Assembly: GCA_019677205.1 (NCBI GenBank)
Contig: JAAMXY010000052.1
Coordinates: forward strand, 30,471 to 94,470
Source of the DNA: Pinguiococcus pyrenoidosus
Taxonomy: Eukaryota; Sar; Pinguiophyceae; Pinguiochrysidales; Pinguiochrysidaceae
Direction of reading: 5' to 3'
Length of the DNA: 64,000 bases
Below are positions 1-11,689 of the stretch, piece after piece. Each line of letters starts with the position of its first letter. Position 1 is the stretch's first letter. The translations under genes and the position numbers were made by a program. The notes under the pieces were generated by a model. That model made no database searches. It saw nothing but the letters and a program-made list of their open reading frames with translations, and was not told where the DNA came from.

Positions 1-228
1 CGAGCACGTGGGAGCGCCCCGTTGCGGAAGCGAGCAATGCAGAAGCACAAGCGAAAGCCGAGAGCTAGAGAGGCCGATCGCTGCGGACAACTTCGGTAAA
101 AGTGTACGAATGACGAGACTCCGTCAGCGCAAACCGGACTTACTGATCTAGTGTGTTGTTGTTATTGATCTAGTATGTTGTTGATCTAGCGTTAGGACAA
201 CCAACCCTTCACGCAGGTATCGCCTGTA

Positions 229-2960
229 CTATCGCATCGTGCGCTCGTTCCGTGGGCACGCTCTCATCAGGTGGTCCCTCCACGTGCCGTCCTCTAGCTC
301 TGTCTCCGTGCGAGCGCCGCTGTCGTCGGGCACCGAGCCCATGATGTCTACGTGGCACAGCGGGCAGCGGCCAATGGCACCCTCCCGCAGGGGCGTGAAG
401 AACGGAGATCGTTTCCACGCGGACTGCTGATGGCTCTTGACCGCTTCTCCAGTCACTGGGCAGGCCGAGTACAACTCCCGATTGGGACACTCGCTCAGCA
501 GGTGCTCGGAGAGCCCCTGGACCTCGATAACTTGCTCGCATTCCCGGCAGCTCACGAGCATCGGACAGTCCCTCCAGTAGTGCAGATCAAGCCCATGCTC
601 GTCGAACTCGGGGTTCGTCAACCCACAGAACTGACAGGTGTAATCCCAAAGCTCCGAACCGGACGTTCTCATCTTGGCGTCGAAGTCCGGCTGGACCTGC
701 CGATCCACATGATCTAGAACTTCTTTCTGGTGGCAGCTTTTGCTGCCGGAGCTTGCTTCCGCCCTTTGGTGCGCTGTGCCTTCCTTCGGTCGAGGACGCT
801 TACTAGCCGTCGTGGCTCCTCGCTTAGCCTTTCGGAAGGCCTGGGCGTACTCGTCCTGCTGAATCGGACGAAGCTTCTCGACAAACCCCTGGACGGCGGC
901 AGCCCCCGCGAGTTTGTAGATCTCTACCGTCAGCTCCATTGCCGCGTGGCGCACTTCCCCGTTAGAGTGCGTCAGGGCCTGCAGGGCCATGGCGTGCTGC
1001 ATGACGTCCTTTGGATTCCAGTGATGCGCGGAGAGGCCGAACCCGTGGCCTCTGACAAGATCGCGAAGGAGCTCCACCTTGGCTATGACGTATCGGCGGT
1101 TGTTCCGCAGCTTCTTAACCGCGCCGCTCATCTGCAGCGACGCCCCCAGAACCAGCGATGTCCAGGCTGCCCCGGCCTCGCTGGCGCTTAGCAGTGTCCG
1201 CCGAGCGGTCTCCCGCGTCCGCGACTGATTCTCGCCAAGGCGTTCGTAGAGAGCCACGACGGCGGCCTGATGCGGACGGGGTTCGACGCCCGATCGCGCA
1301 ATAGCTTCCAGAAAGGAGGCGCTTGACACAAACACTTGCGCAATCTTGTCCTTAAGCCCCGACACAACCATCTCTGCCAGCGGCTCTCCGAATACCGCCG
1401 GATCTCCAAGCGCCTTCTGCTGCACGAGCTGTGTGACCTTCTTGATTGCGCCTTCTCTGTGGACCCAAGCCTTGCTGAGGAAGCACACGACGAGATCCGC
1501 ACCGAGCAGGTCCACCAGCGCTCTCTTCTCCTCCAGCAGCGTCACCGAGACGTTGTCTGGCTCTGCAAGGCCGCTGACGTCGGTGACGTCCTGCAGACAC
1601 CGGACGCGCCCTCTGGGCGGCCTGATGACGCCGGGCTTCGTGTTTGGGCTCGGCTGCAATCCATCCTGTGGTGCACGCGTCGCTCCCGCGGAAGGCTGTG
1701 TGGGGTGGAAGCTGTCTTCTCCGAGGCTCAGGTCTCTCGATTCTTCAAAGGACGATGGAGGGGCCTCGCTGTGCTTCGATGAGACCTCCGTCTTCGCCGA
1801 CGCTGGCGCCACGCTCTTGCCGTTCTCGGAGAACGAAGCTGCCGCGGCGGTCTGCGCCGGCCGAAGAGGCCTGTCATCGTCTGCTGTGATTCTCAGAGGG
1901 CTCTCGCCCGGTGGTGCCACAGAGGTTGCATCCGGCTGGGCAGAGCTCTGACTGGATCGAATGGGCTGCTCCTCCAAGGGCAGAGCCTGGGCCGCAGGAG
2001 CGAGCAGATCGGCCATCGGCTCGGCAGGAGTTGAGCGGAACGCTTTGTTGATCGTGTCATCAATCCTTCGCTGGAGCTGGGTCATCTCCTCCTTCGCATC
2101 GCTGGCCGCGTCGTAGTCTTCTTTCAGCACCGCTCGCCGCTTGCGCAAGCCAGCTTCCGCCAGAACCTTGCCCAGCTCTTCCACCGCCGCTTGCACATGC
2201 TTGATCCGCTTGGCCAAGCCGTAGTCCTCCGTCTCCACCGCCCTCTCCTTGGCAGAGGCAAGCTCCCGAAGCTTCTTGGCGGTCGACGGATCATACGTCA
2301 TGTCGAAGGAGATGTCGTCCTGCCCTCCACTGCATCTCCCCGGGAGGATGTCATCGCTTTGCTCATCGATATCCAGCTCGTCTCCCAGCAGGTTCACCGC
2401 CACGACAGCAACTTGATTGTACAGATTCCGCGGGTTGATATGCGGCTTGTGCAGCCTGAGCATCAGGAAAGATCCTCTGTGCCTCAAGTACACCGTCTTG
2501 AGCTCTCGGCTGCAGAAGCCGCTGTCCGCATTGTCCACGAGGTTGAGGAAGCCCAGTTTTTCCCAGACGACATCGCGTAAGTCCGGCGTTCCTGGACTCT
2601 CCGCGGGCGCAGAGCCCATGAAGAGCTCAATCCGCCGACTGATGCAAAACTGGTGCGAGAGAAGCTGCAGCTGCCGCAGTCTCACGGAGACGGGGATTCG
2701 TCTCTGCGACGGTTCTGCTTGAAATCTGCCGTTAAACCCCGGTCTTCCCCCCCAAATGCACCGCCGCTGACGTTTCCATTACCTCGGCTGATGCTCTCCG
2801 GATCCCTGGGCAGAAAAGCCAGCACAATCTCCTGTGGAAACGGCGAGAACCGCGCAGAGGCCCAGCCCACGGAGTCCGGGGCGTGTTTGTTGAGCTCGGA
2901 AGCCGGATACACGGCATCTTCACTGCTTGCATGGACCACCACAAATCTGAGCTTCACCAT
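229..2960 (-). CDS. CEP104: CEP104 homologue (centrosomal/ciliary tip protein)
   Basis: Two exons, complement(229..2714, 2783..2960), joined by a 68-nt GT-AG intron (phase 1), give about 887 aa from the ATG at 2960. The N-terminal beta-sandwich matches CEP104: exon 1 has FSPFPQEIVLAFLP and exon 2 continues LRQLQLLSHQF, then RELKTVYLRHRGSFL and the NLYNQVAVVAVNLLGDE signature. A charged coiled coil lies near residues 200-285, a disordered linker to about 440, a TOG-like helical array near 450-670, and a Cys/His-rich zinc-finger region near 750-880 (CQFCG, CRECE, CPLCH). In animals and algae CEP104 sits at the ciliary tip, binds tubulin through its TOG domain and supports cilium elongation; that role is inferred here from family. 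The open frame alone starts at GTG, so exon 1 is needed for a complete N-terminus. Confidence 0.9.
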
Positions 2961-4479
2961 GCTGAGGGCATCGGCGTTCCTTCGGGAACAATGGCGTCTC
3001 AACAGCGTTTCTGCTGTGCTATACTCGGCCGCGATTGCGTTGCGCGCACGATGTTTTGAGTTGCTTACCGAGGCAACAGTAAAGCGGCTGTAACGGATGT
3101 GGGAACAGTGAGCCGTGGGAGGAGAGCATCCGCCGTGTGACGGATGGAAGCATGGGGATTGGTCGCCGCAAAAGGCGTCGTAAACGTGCCAACCAAGCAA
3201 CGCCCTCTGGCTACTGTCAAATGGCGCGCGGCGTCACTGGCGCCTTGGCTGCCGCTTGCTTGTTTCGTTTCTGCATCGTGAAGTCGTGAAGACGATGCAT
3301 GAACGACCGGCCGACGGTTGCTTAGCTACACCACTAATGATGTGGCCGGCTCACTCGGCAGAAGAAGAAGCAAAAAGCAAGGAAGCGTGCATGTACGGAG
3401 GCAACGGGACGCGGCAAACACAGCCGGACCAAAGCGCGGTAGCGGTTGGAACTCCTGCTGGGCATGGCGCCAGCCCTGGCGAAACTTTGGCCCGAATAGC
3501 TGGAAGAGAAGAGCGAGGCGAACCTTGGGAGCGCGCGCGCTTTTTGTTCTTGTTGTGCGTAGGAGTTATCTGCGAACGGTTCGGAACTCTTTGCGCATGC
3601 GCGGTGACGTGCACCTGGATGGGCGCATGGGAGGTCCAATCGCGGCTGCCAAGTTGAATGTCCAAGGCAGATTGGGAAAAAGGCGCGCCAAGCCTGCTGC
3701 TGGCACATGGGCTTGGTAGGCACACGCAAACGGCTGGTCCCTGCCCTATCAAAGATTGCGTGGATCGCCCAAATGTTTTGAAAGATTCAGCCAATGCGCT
3801 CTGCGCAACGCCGAGTTGCCGCGTCAACATCCGCACAGCGAAGAACACAGGCGCTCACTCTGGAGGCATATGATGCCCCAATAAGGGATGTCGGTCTTCG
3901 ATCTCTAAATCCACTCCCCCGATTGCATCCGTTCTTTTCACAGTATACATATACCAAAAACTATTAGTTGTATCAGATAAACATAGTTTAGAAATACGAG
4001 AACTTTTTATGAAAAGGTCGGATTTGATTGAGGGATGAAGCCGCGATTTTCTCGTTGCTCGTCTGTTCTGGCCATGTGGGGTTCGGGGGGGTTTTTAAGC
4101 TTCGCAGCGCTCCCGCGCATTTCCTTCACGCCCTGCCAGCCGGAGCCCGCCAAAGGCCCAGCTCGCCTTCCCACACCTGCAGGACGTACACCTGTGGGCT
4201 CCCGAGACGCGCGCGGCCGCGGTGCAAGCGGCTAGCCCCGTCGAATCCCGCGAAGATTTTGGAGAAGATTTTGGTCGCCCGGGGCCGCCTCGCGTGTCTG
4301 TCAGCGCGTCCGCTTCGCGCTCTCCGTTCTGATCGTCGAAGCAAGCTTCGAGGAGCTTGCAAACGCATCGGACGGACGATTGGCAAGCAGGGGTGACGCG
4401 TTGAAGCGTCGCTGCCAGTGACGAGCGCCCAGACCACTGGAGATGCTGCGAGCTTCGCTTTAGAGCGGTTTTCTGCGCC
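2961..4479. other. Intergenic region between divergent CEP104 and the next gene
   Basis: About 1.5 kb holding the 5' flanks of two divergent genes. Several 100-170 codon frames occur on both strands, but they overlap each other and resemble nothing I recognise. An AT-rich stretch lies near 3935-4020. I see no RNA gene or mobile element. Confidence 0.4.
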
Positions 4480-6683
4480 ATGCGCTTAAACAGCCCAGCC
4501 CATCTGGGCCCCTTCCGGCGCCCCAGAGGCGACGGAGTCCGGCCCTGTGCGCTGAGGCCCGGCTTCCTCGGCGTCTCGCCCAGGGTGGATCCTGTAAGAG
4601 CCGTGGACGAGCGCGGTGCATTTGAACGCGTTGGACGCCAGGACGAACTGACCGCTTGCTGCCACAGGTGGAAGCTCGACTTCGCGAGGAGCTGCGGCTG
4701 CTGCAAGCGCAGGACCGCCGGCGTAGTCTCCCGAGCAATCTGGCCGGGCGGGCGGGGAGACGGACCAGCCAGCCCAGCACGACCCCGAGGCCCAGTCGCC
4801 GATCCAGTAGCTTGCCGCCGCAGCAGGCTGGCAGCCGAGGGCCTCAGGCGTCATCGGCGACGACCAAGAAGACACAGCAGCCCAGACAGGCGTCCGGGAA
4901 GGCTCGTCGGCCCAGCAAGAACCGGCGGCAGAGCACCGAAACTCCAAGGAAGACCCCACCGCTAGGGCTGAGGAGACCGGTGGCGCGCTCGGGTCCAGCC
5001 TCCGGGGACGCGCGGAGGCGCTTGCAGCGAAGTGGCAGCGATGGGATGAGAAGGCGATCGTCGACTCCCTCGGCGCAGCGAGCGACGGAGAAGAAGGCCG
5101 ACGGCTCCAAACTGGGGCGGGAACGGAACGGACTGCGATCGAGGCACATCAAAAGCAGCGGCAGGGACGGGAAGCCGATGAAGGTCCCTGAGAGTAAGAA
5201 GGATGGGACCGGGAAGCGGACGAGCAAGGACCTCCACGCCGAGTTCTTGGAGCTGTCGGCGTCGAACCCGGACCGCGTGTACCTGTCCCAGTCTGGCCTC
5301 GACACGCCTCTCCTCGTGCGCCGAAGGGACTGGGCGGAGGCCGATCGTAATCCCGATTCGAACGAGTCCGGCGGGCGTCCGCGTCGGAAATCCGAGGAGC
5401 CGGATGAGGACGACGTACGAGAGCTCTTCGACCTGACTGAACATCTTCCGGAGGGTTATGCAGAGTTTGAGAAGCGTTCGAGTCTTGCAAGGCAGAGCGG
5501 CGCGGAGACGCAGGTCGTGGCGCCCATTCAATCCGTCGCGGACTACCTCGGGAGGGTAGACGCCCTGCTGGAAGACATCGACGTGCACGACACGTCCTCG
5601 TCCGTGGACAGCAAGACGAGCTTGAATGGTGCGGCGGCCGGCCTGCTCGACACGCTGGCCGCAGCAGAACGTGAAATGAGCTTGCCAGTCCCGCCGGATC
5701 ATGCGCTACTTCAGCGCCAGCGCATCTCGCGGCAAGATGCTTCCATGGCGAAGCCAAGAACCGGCGGCGTTCGAGCAATTGAGCTCGAGGCCGGCGACAC
5801 CGATGGAGTGGAGTCGGCCACGTCGACCAAGGGAACCCCGGAAGCTCGCCACGAAGAACGAAGGAAGAAAGCGACGGTTGAGAACCACGTACATGATGCC
5901 ACGCTTTTGGACCACGGCGGCAGCAATGCTGCCGCCGTTGCTGCTGTTGATGGGGAGCATGGTGACCACACGGATGGTGGGGAGGGTGTCGACGTCGATG
6001 TTGATGTTGATACGGATGTGGATGTGGATGTGGATGTGGATGGTGATGCTGGCGAAGAAGGCACGCTCCTGAGCAGCGATTCGGACGAGAACCTTGGTAC
6101 CTATCTGGAGAAGATCCGTCAACAGGAGGCAGCTGCCCTCGCCAGAAGAGGGATCCTGGCTGCCGACGAAGACGAGGACGATCTTTTTGCGGATATCGAC
6201 GGGGACTACAGTCCCGGGGATGCTGGCCAGCTGGAGAACGGCCACGGCATCGGGGGGTCACAGCGGCTTCCGCATGCCGTCACGGCGCACAACGGTGATG
6301 GGGTTGAAATGCAGCCGGGCGACCGGGGCAAAGCTCAGGGCTTTACGCGCAAGCAGCAGCGAGGGGCCGCGCAGTACGCCAACGGGAATGGTTGGGCGAT
6401 TGAGGGGGGCGGTATGGGCAACGGGTCGGAGTTCCAAGACGCGAAGACGGAGAGAGACTTGCTGAAGGAGCTGGGGTTGAGTTCGGATGAGGAAGAGGCG
6501 GCGTACAAGGCAGCCATCGGCATGAAGTCGCTGGGAGTAGACGACTTTGACATGGATCCTCGGATGCATGCGGATGATGAGTCAAGCAGCCCGAGCTCGT
6601 CCGCCATGGGATCCATCCTGGCGGAAATCGAGGTGGAGGCAGATCGGACATTGGCGAAGCTAGTCGAGGGAGAGAGAATCTAG
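4480..6683 (+). CDS. Low-complexity, acidic unknown protein
   Basis: I do not recognise this protein. The open frame 4656-6683 begins at TTG, so I infer an upstream exon: ATG at 4480, exon 4480..4593, donor GTAAGA, a 74-nt intron, acceptor CCACAG, then exon 4668..6683 (phase 0), about 709 aa. The second exon opens with a short amphipathic helix (VEARLREELRLLQAQ). A long Arg/Ser/Lys/Pro-rich basic disordered region follows, then an acidic half containing an Asp-Val repeat encoded by a GATGTG hexamer near 6000-6047. Its end is a predicted helix (ILAEIEVEADRTLAKLVEGE). The basic-then-acidic layout with short conserved-looking helices suggests a scaffold or microtubule-associated protein, but that is a guess. 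Exon 1 is less certain than exon 2. Confidence 0.6.
5996..6050 (+). repeat. GATGTG-type hexamer microsatellite inside a coding exon
   Basis: Imperfect hexamer run coding for alternating Asp and Val in the acidic part of the low-complexity protein. Such runs vary in length by slippage without shifting the frame. Confidence 0.8.
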
Positions 6684-7669
6684 GGCCTGGCGCGCCTCCC
6701 ACGGTGCTTGCCACAATCCACAAGCTGCTACGTGCGCGAGATGCACCTCGCTCGCGGTACATCCCGGGGAAGGCGAACGCCTAGACGATGTCAAAAGCAA
6801 GAAGGAAGGCCATAGCGAGAATGGAACTATGGCAGCAGAATCGGTTGGTTTTTATGCTCGCCTCAATCACCGATTGGAACGCCTTGTGATCCTCTTTGGT
6901 TGCACCCATGGCCCGCGTGCCTGCCCCAGCTCTGCCTCCTGCTATCCTGGTGCAAGAGATTCACCTGGTGAAGGACCGGGTGGAAGAGTGGAAAGGTGCA
7001 AAGGTTGGACGTTGGACGCAGATCTCAAGCGTCGGGACGGACGGACGCCGGACGCCTACCTACCTACCTACCTACCTACCTACCTACCTTGAAAGTGAAT
7101 CAGCTTCGAAAGTGGGCGGAAACGCGAGAAATACGCCCGCTAGAATTGGTGAGTTAGAGCAAAGCAGTTCCAGACGCCTGACCCAATCATGAACGGATAT
7201 CCAAACCATTTCCCACAACTTAAGCCAATGAAAGATGTTCATACTTTGTCTTTCAGTATCTTCCAAAACTTTCCCTGAAGATACATTCATTCCGAATGCT
7301 CCAGAAGCGTCATGACCCGCGTTACTCCGCCATAGAAATATCGTTGGTCTTTCTACGGTTTATCTAAATTATAATTAATAGTACTTTTTGATTTAAAATA
7401 AAAAAAAATCTATTGAGATGAGAAACGCCTCTTCCACCCTCCTCAGGTCTTCGCCTCGCCGACGTCTTCGGAGTTGCTCAGGAAGGGACTCGTCGCCCCC
7501 TCCCAGCTCGTCCGCGGGCCTTCCCACGCTCGTTCTCCACTCCTATCCCGGTGAGCTTCCAGATCCTGAAGAAAATCAGAATAGCGGCCGATTCTGTGCG
7601 CTGCAGCGAGCCTGATGCGGTTGGATCTCCCATCTCTAGGCTGGTGCGGGCGCCGGACCGCTCAGAACC
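6684..7669. other. Intergenic region with CTAC repeat and AT-rich block
   Basis: Nearly 1 kb between two + strand genes. It holds a CTAC tetranucleotide run (7055-7089) and an AT-rich segment around 7330-7420, just upstream of the TBCC/clathrin-like gene. Short open frames look random. Confidence 0.5.
7055..7089 (+). repeat. (CTAC)n tetranucleotide microsatellite
   Basis: Just under nine uninterrupted copies of the CCTA/CTAC unit in intergenic DNA. Confidence 0.95.
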
Positions 7670-8905
7670 ATGGCTGAAGTCGGCATGAGCTTCGAGGATC
7701 GCGTGGGCGAGACGCTCGTGAAGCAGAGCGGGTGCGTGTGCTCTGCTGCCCTCCAACCGGCCGTCCAGAACCTTTTAACCCAGTCCCACCCCTTCTGCTG
7801 CGGACAGAGATCTGGAGGGCAGGGGCTTCTCTCTGAAGAATCTGGAGAGATGTACGGTGATCATCATGGACTCCAGCGCGGAAGGGGCCTGCGAGGGCGT
7901 GACGGACTCGCGCATCCTCGTGGGACCGTGCAGTGGCCTCGTCTCTGTCGCCAACTGCGACAACTGCGTCGTTTCGGTCGTGTGTCAGGAGCTAAAGCTC
8001 TCCGGCTGCCGCAGCCTGAAGGTCTACGCGCGCACCAGCAAGCCGATCACCCTGGAGCAGTGCGAGGACATCGGCGTGGGGGCCTTCAATGTGGACTACG
8101 CGGACCTGCAGGCGCAGATGGAGAAGGCCGGCATGGATGCGGATGCTCCCGTAGAAGCGAGCGTGCAGGATCTCAGCGAGGGCGAGCAACCGAGCTGGCG
8201 AGCCCTGGAGCCAGCGGAGACCTGGCTGCCGCTGGAGGAGTCCATGGCGATTCCGATGGAAGCCGCAGACGATGACGACCAGGCCGTTCCCCCTGCAGCC
8301 CCGGCGGAGACGGCGGAACTGGAGCTGGAAACGGTGCCGGTGCCGTTGGCGGAGCCGGAGCTGGAGCCGGAGCTGGAGCCGGAGCCCGCTTCTGATATCG
8401 GTAAGAGGAGCGAGCGAGAAGAGGGATGGGGCCCTCGGATGAGGCCTTCAGACTCAAAAAGAAGAAGAGGACCGATCGGCGCTGAATGTATTTTTTTCGT
8501 TTCTTCCTTCCCCAAGCGGCGCTGCCGAGCCCGGTGGAGCCGGAGCCGACCGATGCGGAGCTGTATCCCGAGTACGCGAAGTGGCTAGAGGAGTGGGAAG
8601 CTAGTCTAGAGGCCAAGCGCGCCCAGCAGGAAGAGGTGTCTCTGAAGAACCGGAAGCTCGGCGCAGAAGCCATGGACAAGTTCTTCGACGAGCGCACCGA
8701 CGCCAAAGCTCGGCGCCAGTCGGCGAACCGCCAGGCCCAGGAGGAAAAGTTGCGGCTCATCAACAGCAGACTTGAGCGAGGAGATGACCAGCCATGGGAC
8801 GCCGTCGCGGATCTCGTAGATCTGAAGGTAGAAGGCGGCACGGAGAGGCAAAGGAAGCTCATCATCCAGCTCAAGAACATGCCGCTGGAGCGGACTCGCT
8901 CGTAG
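7670..8905 (+). CDS. TBCC/RP2-like domain fused to clathrin-light-chain-like tail
   Basis: Three exons, join(7670..7731, 7808..8400, 8517..8905), with introns of 76 nt (phase 2) and 116 nt (phase 1), give 347 aa from ATG 7670 (context AACCATGG). Residues about 15-125 resemble the beta-helical TBCC/CARP domain of RP2 and tubulin cofactor C: GFSLKNLERCTVIIMDSS, then ILVGPCSGLVSVANCDNC and CQELKLSGCRSLKVYAR. An acidic Pro/Glu/Leu linker runs across the second splice junction. Residues about 240-345 resemble the C-terminal half of clathrin light chain: a charged helix with NRQAQEEKLRLIN, then QPWDAVADLVDL and the terminal RQRKLIIQLKNMPL. RP2 is a GTPase-activating protein for ARL3 at the cilium base; clathrin light chain binds the heavy-chain triskelion. 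Alternative: two genes, since an in-frame ATG exists at 8486, but it lies in the pyrimidine tract of a good acceptor and the linker composition is continuous. Confidence 0.75.
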
Positions 8906-9113
8906 GCCTTATAGCTGCTAGGAACAGTGGTGCGTGTGTGCGTAAAGGTGTCCCGCGACATTTTTGTCCTTGGGTGAAAAGGATAAGCAAGTGGAAGAAG
9001 CAACAAAGCTAGTCCGTCGCGCTTCGGGTCGCGTCCTCTCATCATCATGCTCTTTCCAAGGTGCCATCAGCCATCCACATGCCGCTTACTCTGAGCAGAT
9101 TCCCGCCTTCTTT

Positions 9114-11689
9114 TCAGCCATTCTCAATCCTTTTGGAAGCAGCCTCTCCGGAAGTGTCGCGCTGCGGCCTTGGGGGAGGCGGACCTGCTTCGGCCCGAGC
9201 ACTGCGTCGAGTTTCCCCTCCATGGGAGTCTCTGCTTGGCTCGCCTAGCTTTCCTTGTTCGTTGTGATGATCCATATCGGGAAGAGACGCACCAGGGCCC
9301 TTTGGTCGTTCTTCGAAGGTGCTTCGGGAGCCGCTCCCTCCTCCGATCCCCTCGGATTGCGGGAGGGCGACCCTGGCTCCTTTGAATCGCCGATACGGAT
9401 CTCCCCGGAGGCTGTAGCCGCGTCCTCCATACACCGGAGCGGTTCCTCGAGGAATCGGATGCTTGCGACGCGGCGCAACGACGAACTCATCTTTGCTTTG
9501 CGGACCCCGCGATACCGGTCCCCTTGCGGCTGGAGCGGAGCTCGCCGCCGCTTCTGGAGGTTGTCGGGACGTTGGCGAAGACGCTTCGCTCACCGGCCGC
9601 GATTGCACAGCTGCTGGAGCCGGCGCTCTGGACTTCAAGGGCGGCGGCCTTGAGCCGCCATGAGGGAGGGTCTGCGGCTTCGCTCTCACCCGAGTTGCAA
9701 CGCGCGCATTTGCACCTCTCGGCTTCGGCAGCGTCGCGGCGTTGCTGTCAAGAATGTCTTCGTCAACGTGGATGGCTCTCAGGGCCTGCTCAAGGTTCTG
9801 GCTGTGACCACTGAGCAACTGCACCCTCTCTGCAATGCGCCGAGACACGTCTTTCAGTCGGGCCATGTGCACGGCGTCAAAGCGATTCTTCAGATGCACT
9901 TTTCCTTCGCGGAGCTGCGCACGCAACGAGACGACAGCGATAAGGGCCAATGGTTCGGAAATGGTGTCCTGAGCATACAAGTCGTGTCTCCATACCTGTG
10001 GGGCGCCAAGCCCACCAGTGATTGCTCTGGCGTCTCTCGCCTCGATGGCCGTCCTTCCCGATAGTGCGCGTCCGCTCGAAGCCGTAGATGCCACGGTGGT
10101 CTGCTGCGGCGGAGGCTCGAGCGGACCGCTCACGCCCACCACGCCCTCTCGGTCAGTCAACACCGGCAGCTTCAGGCGCTTCGCTTTCCTGCTCGCGTTC
10201 TGGAAGTCCAGCGTCGTCGCGTGGAAAGGGAAGGCCGGGTTCAGCCGTCGACTGGGATACAACAACAGCACCAGAAGCAAAACGACCAAGAAGTCCAAGA
10301 TGCTACCGACGACAACGTGGATCTGGCGGCGGTGATAGTCCGGCGCCGCCAAGGCTCCAACAAAGACGAAGCAGGGTAGCTGCAGCCAGAAGAAGTACAC
10401 CGACGTGAGAATGTTGAAGAACTTCTCCTTGTGGCTGAAGTGGCGTTTGCTGATCAGCGCGTTGAAGCCGAACCAGGCCCCTGTGAGGCTCCTGACAAGC
10501 AAGTACGCCACGCCAGGCATCGTCTCGAAGAACTGCTGCGTGCTGACGGCGGGGTCCAAGAGCACGGCCCACACGCCCACGACAATAAGCAGTGTGAGCA
10601 GGGCAGTGAAGAAGATGGCCAACTTGATCCGGCCGCGGACGTGGATCTTTCGCCGCACGACTGTCCATCCCTTGGCAAGGAGGAAGAGGTCGAGTATGAA
10701 CAGCGTCTCTGCACACGAGGAGAGAATCCACGCAAGAAGCTGCAGTGCCACACTGGATCGACCCACTCGCGCATAGTTGTGGAAGTATGCCAGCTGCAGC
10801 GCGGCACTGAATGCGTAAAGCGCCACCACGGCGAAAAGGATCTTCACCGTGGCGTGGTTCTTCTGCACCCGTACCAGCAGCACCTGGGTGTGAAGCGTCC
10901 AGACTACCAGGATCAGCCAAAGTGCCACCATGACCGCCCAGAACTGCCATAATCCTGCAAAGGGAAAAAATAAAACAGGGAAGAAGAAGGAGAAGGAGAA
11001 GAAGAAAAAGTAAAAGACCACAATGGCATCAACACCCTGGCGTGTCTATGCCGCCACAACCCAAACCACCGCACCTCGGTTCATCACGGAAACACTCTTA
11101 TCGATCCCGCTTCGCGGGTTCCTGGCCTCGACTTCGTAGCGGACGTCCAACGCGCTGTATCCCAGCGGCTCCCCGAGGCTTCCCTCTCGACAGTTGATGA
11201 CCATAGCGATCATCCAGAACGGCCGCTGGAAGTCCTGTGGAAGCTCTACCTCTCGCGCCTGCGGAGGAGCCATCAACGTCCAGTGAGCGCTCGGCATCGT
11301 TTCTTCTCGGGGAAAGCAACCGAGTCGCGAACCGAATCTGATAGACTTGACGTCATCGGCACGATGCTGACCGCCGGCTCAAGCGCAGCGCGGCGCCAAT
11401 TTGCACAGGAGAAGTCCGAGCCGGACGCTAGCCACATGGCCACCCAGTCCTCGAAGGCGTCTTCTACGAAGATGAGGACGCTGCCGATGGCGGCAGACGC
11501 GCGGCCGGACATGTCGGTGGCTTTGACGGTGAGCGAGCCCGCATTGTTCTCGAAGACGAACTTGCCGACGAAGCCTAGCGTGGCGCCGCGAACATGACCC
11601 TCAAAGACTTCGGCGCCGACAAAGCTCAGAAGCTGCGCAAGAAGGGGCAGGGCTAGCAGACCAGCCGTCAGACATCGTCGCGTCGACAT
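9114..11689 (-). CDS. GPR180/TMEM145-type seven-helix membrane protein
   Basis: Three exons, complement(9114..10954, 11075..11258, 11372..11689), introns 120 nt (phase 1) and 113 nt (phase 0), about 780 aa. ATG 11689 starts a signal peptide (CLTAGLLALPLLAQLLSFVG) followed by a luminal/extracellular region of roughly 140 aa. From residue about 168 come seven hydrophobic segments in the GPR180/TMEM145 (GpcrRhopsn4) pattern, including the family-like KGWTVVRRK after helix 3 and a final helix ending LLLYPSRRLNP. A 350-residue Pro/Ser/Arg-rich cytosolic tail follows, much longer than in animal GPR180 (about 440 aa in total). Family members are poorly understood secretory-pathway or surface proteins. 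The long hydrophobic Phe-rich leader read by the raw frame at 10955-11021 is the intron pyrimidine tract, not protein. The GTCAGC donor of intron 1 is weak, so that junction could shift. Confidence 0.75.

Noticed and set aside
3256-3729. Overlapping 130-165 codon frames on both strands upstream of CEP104
   Set aside because: They overlap one another, have no recognisable domains or splice partners, and occur in a promoter-sized interval.
5149-6261. 370-codon minus frame with His-Pro repeats
   Set aside because: Antisense of the GATGTG tract and basic region; no start context or recognisable domain.
8486-8905. Separate 139-aa clathrin light chain gene starting at ATG 8486
   Set aside because: The ATG lies in a T-rich acceptor tract, the preceding exon ends in a good GTAAGA donor in matching phase, and the linker composition is continuous. 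Kept as an alternative.
10955-11021. Phe-rich N-terminal leader of the GPR180-like frame
   Set aside because: It is the pyrimidine tract of an intron; the in-phase acceptor at 10955 and a signal-peptide exon at 11689 explain the true N-terminus.
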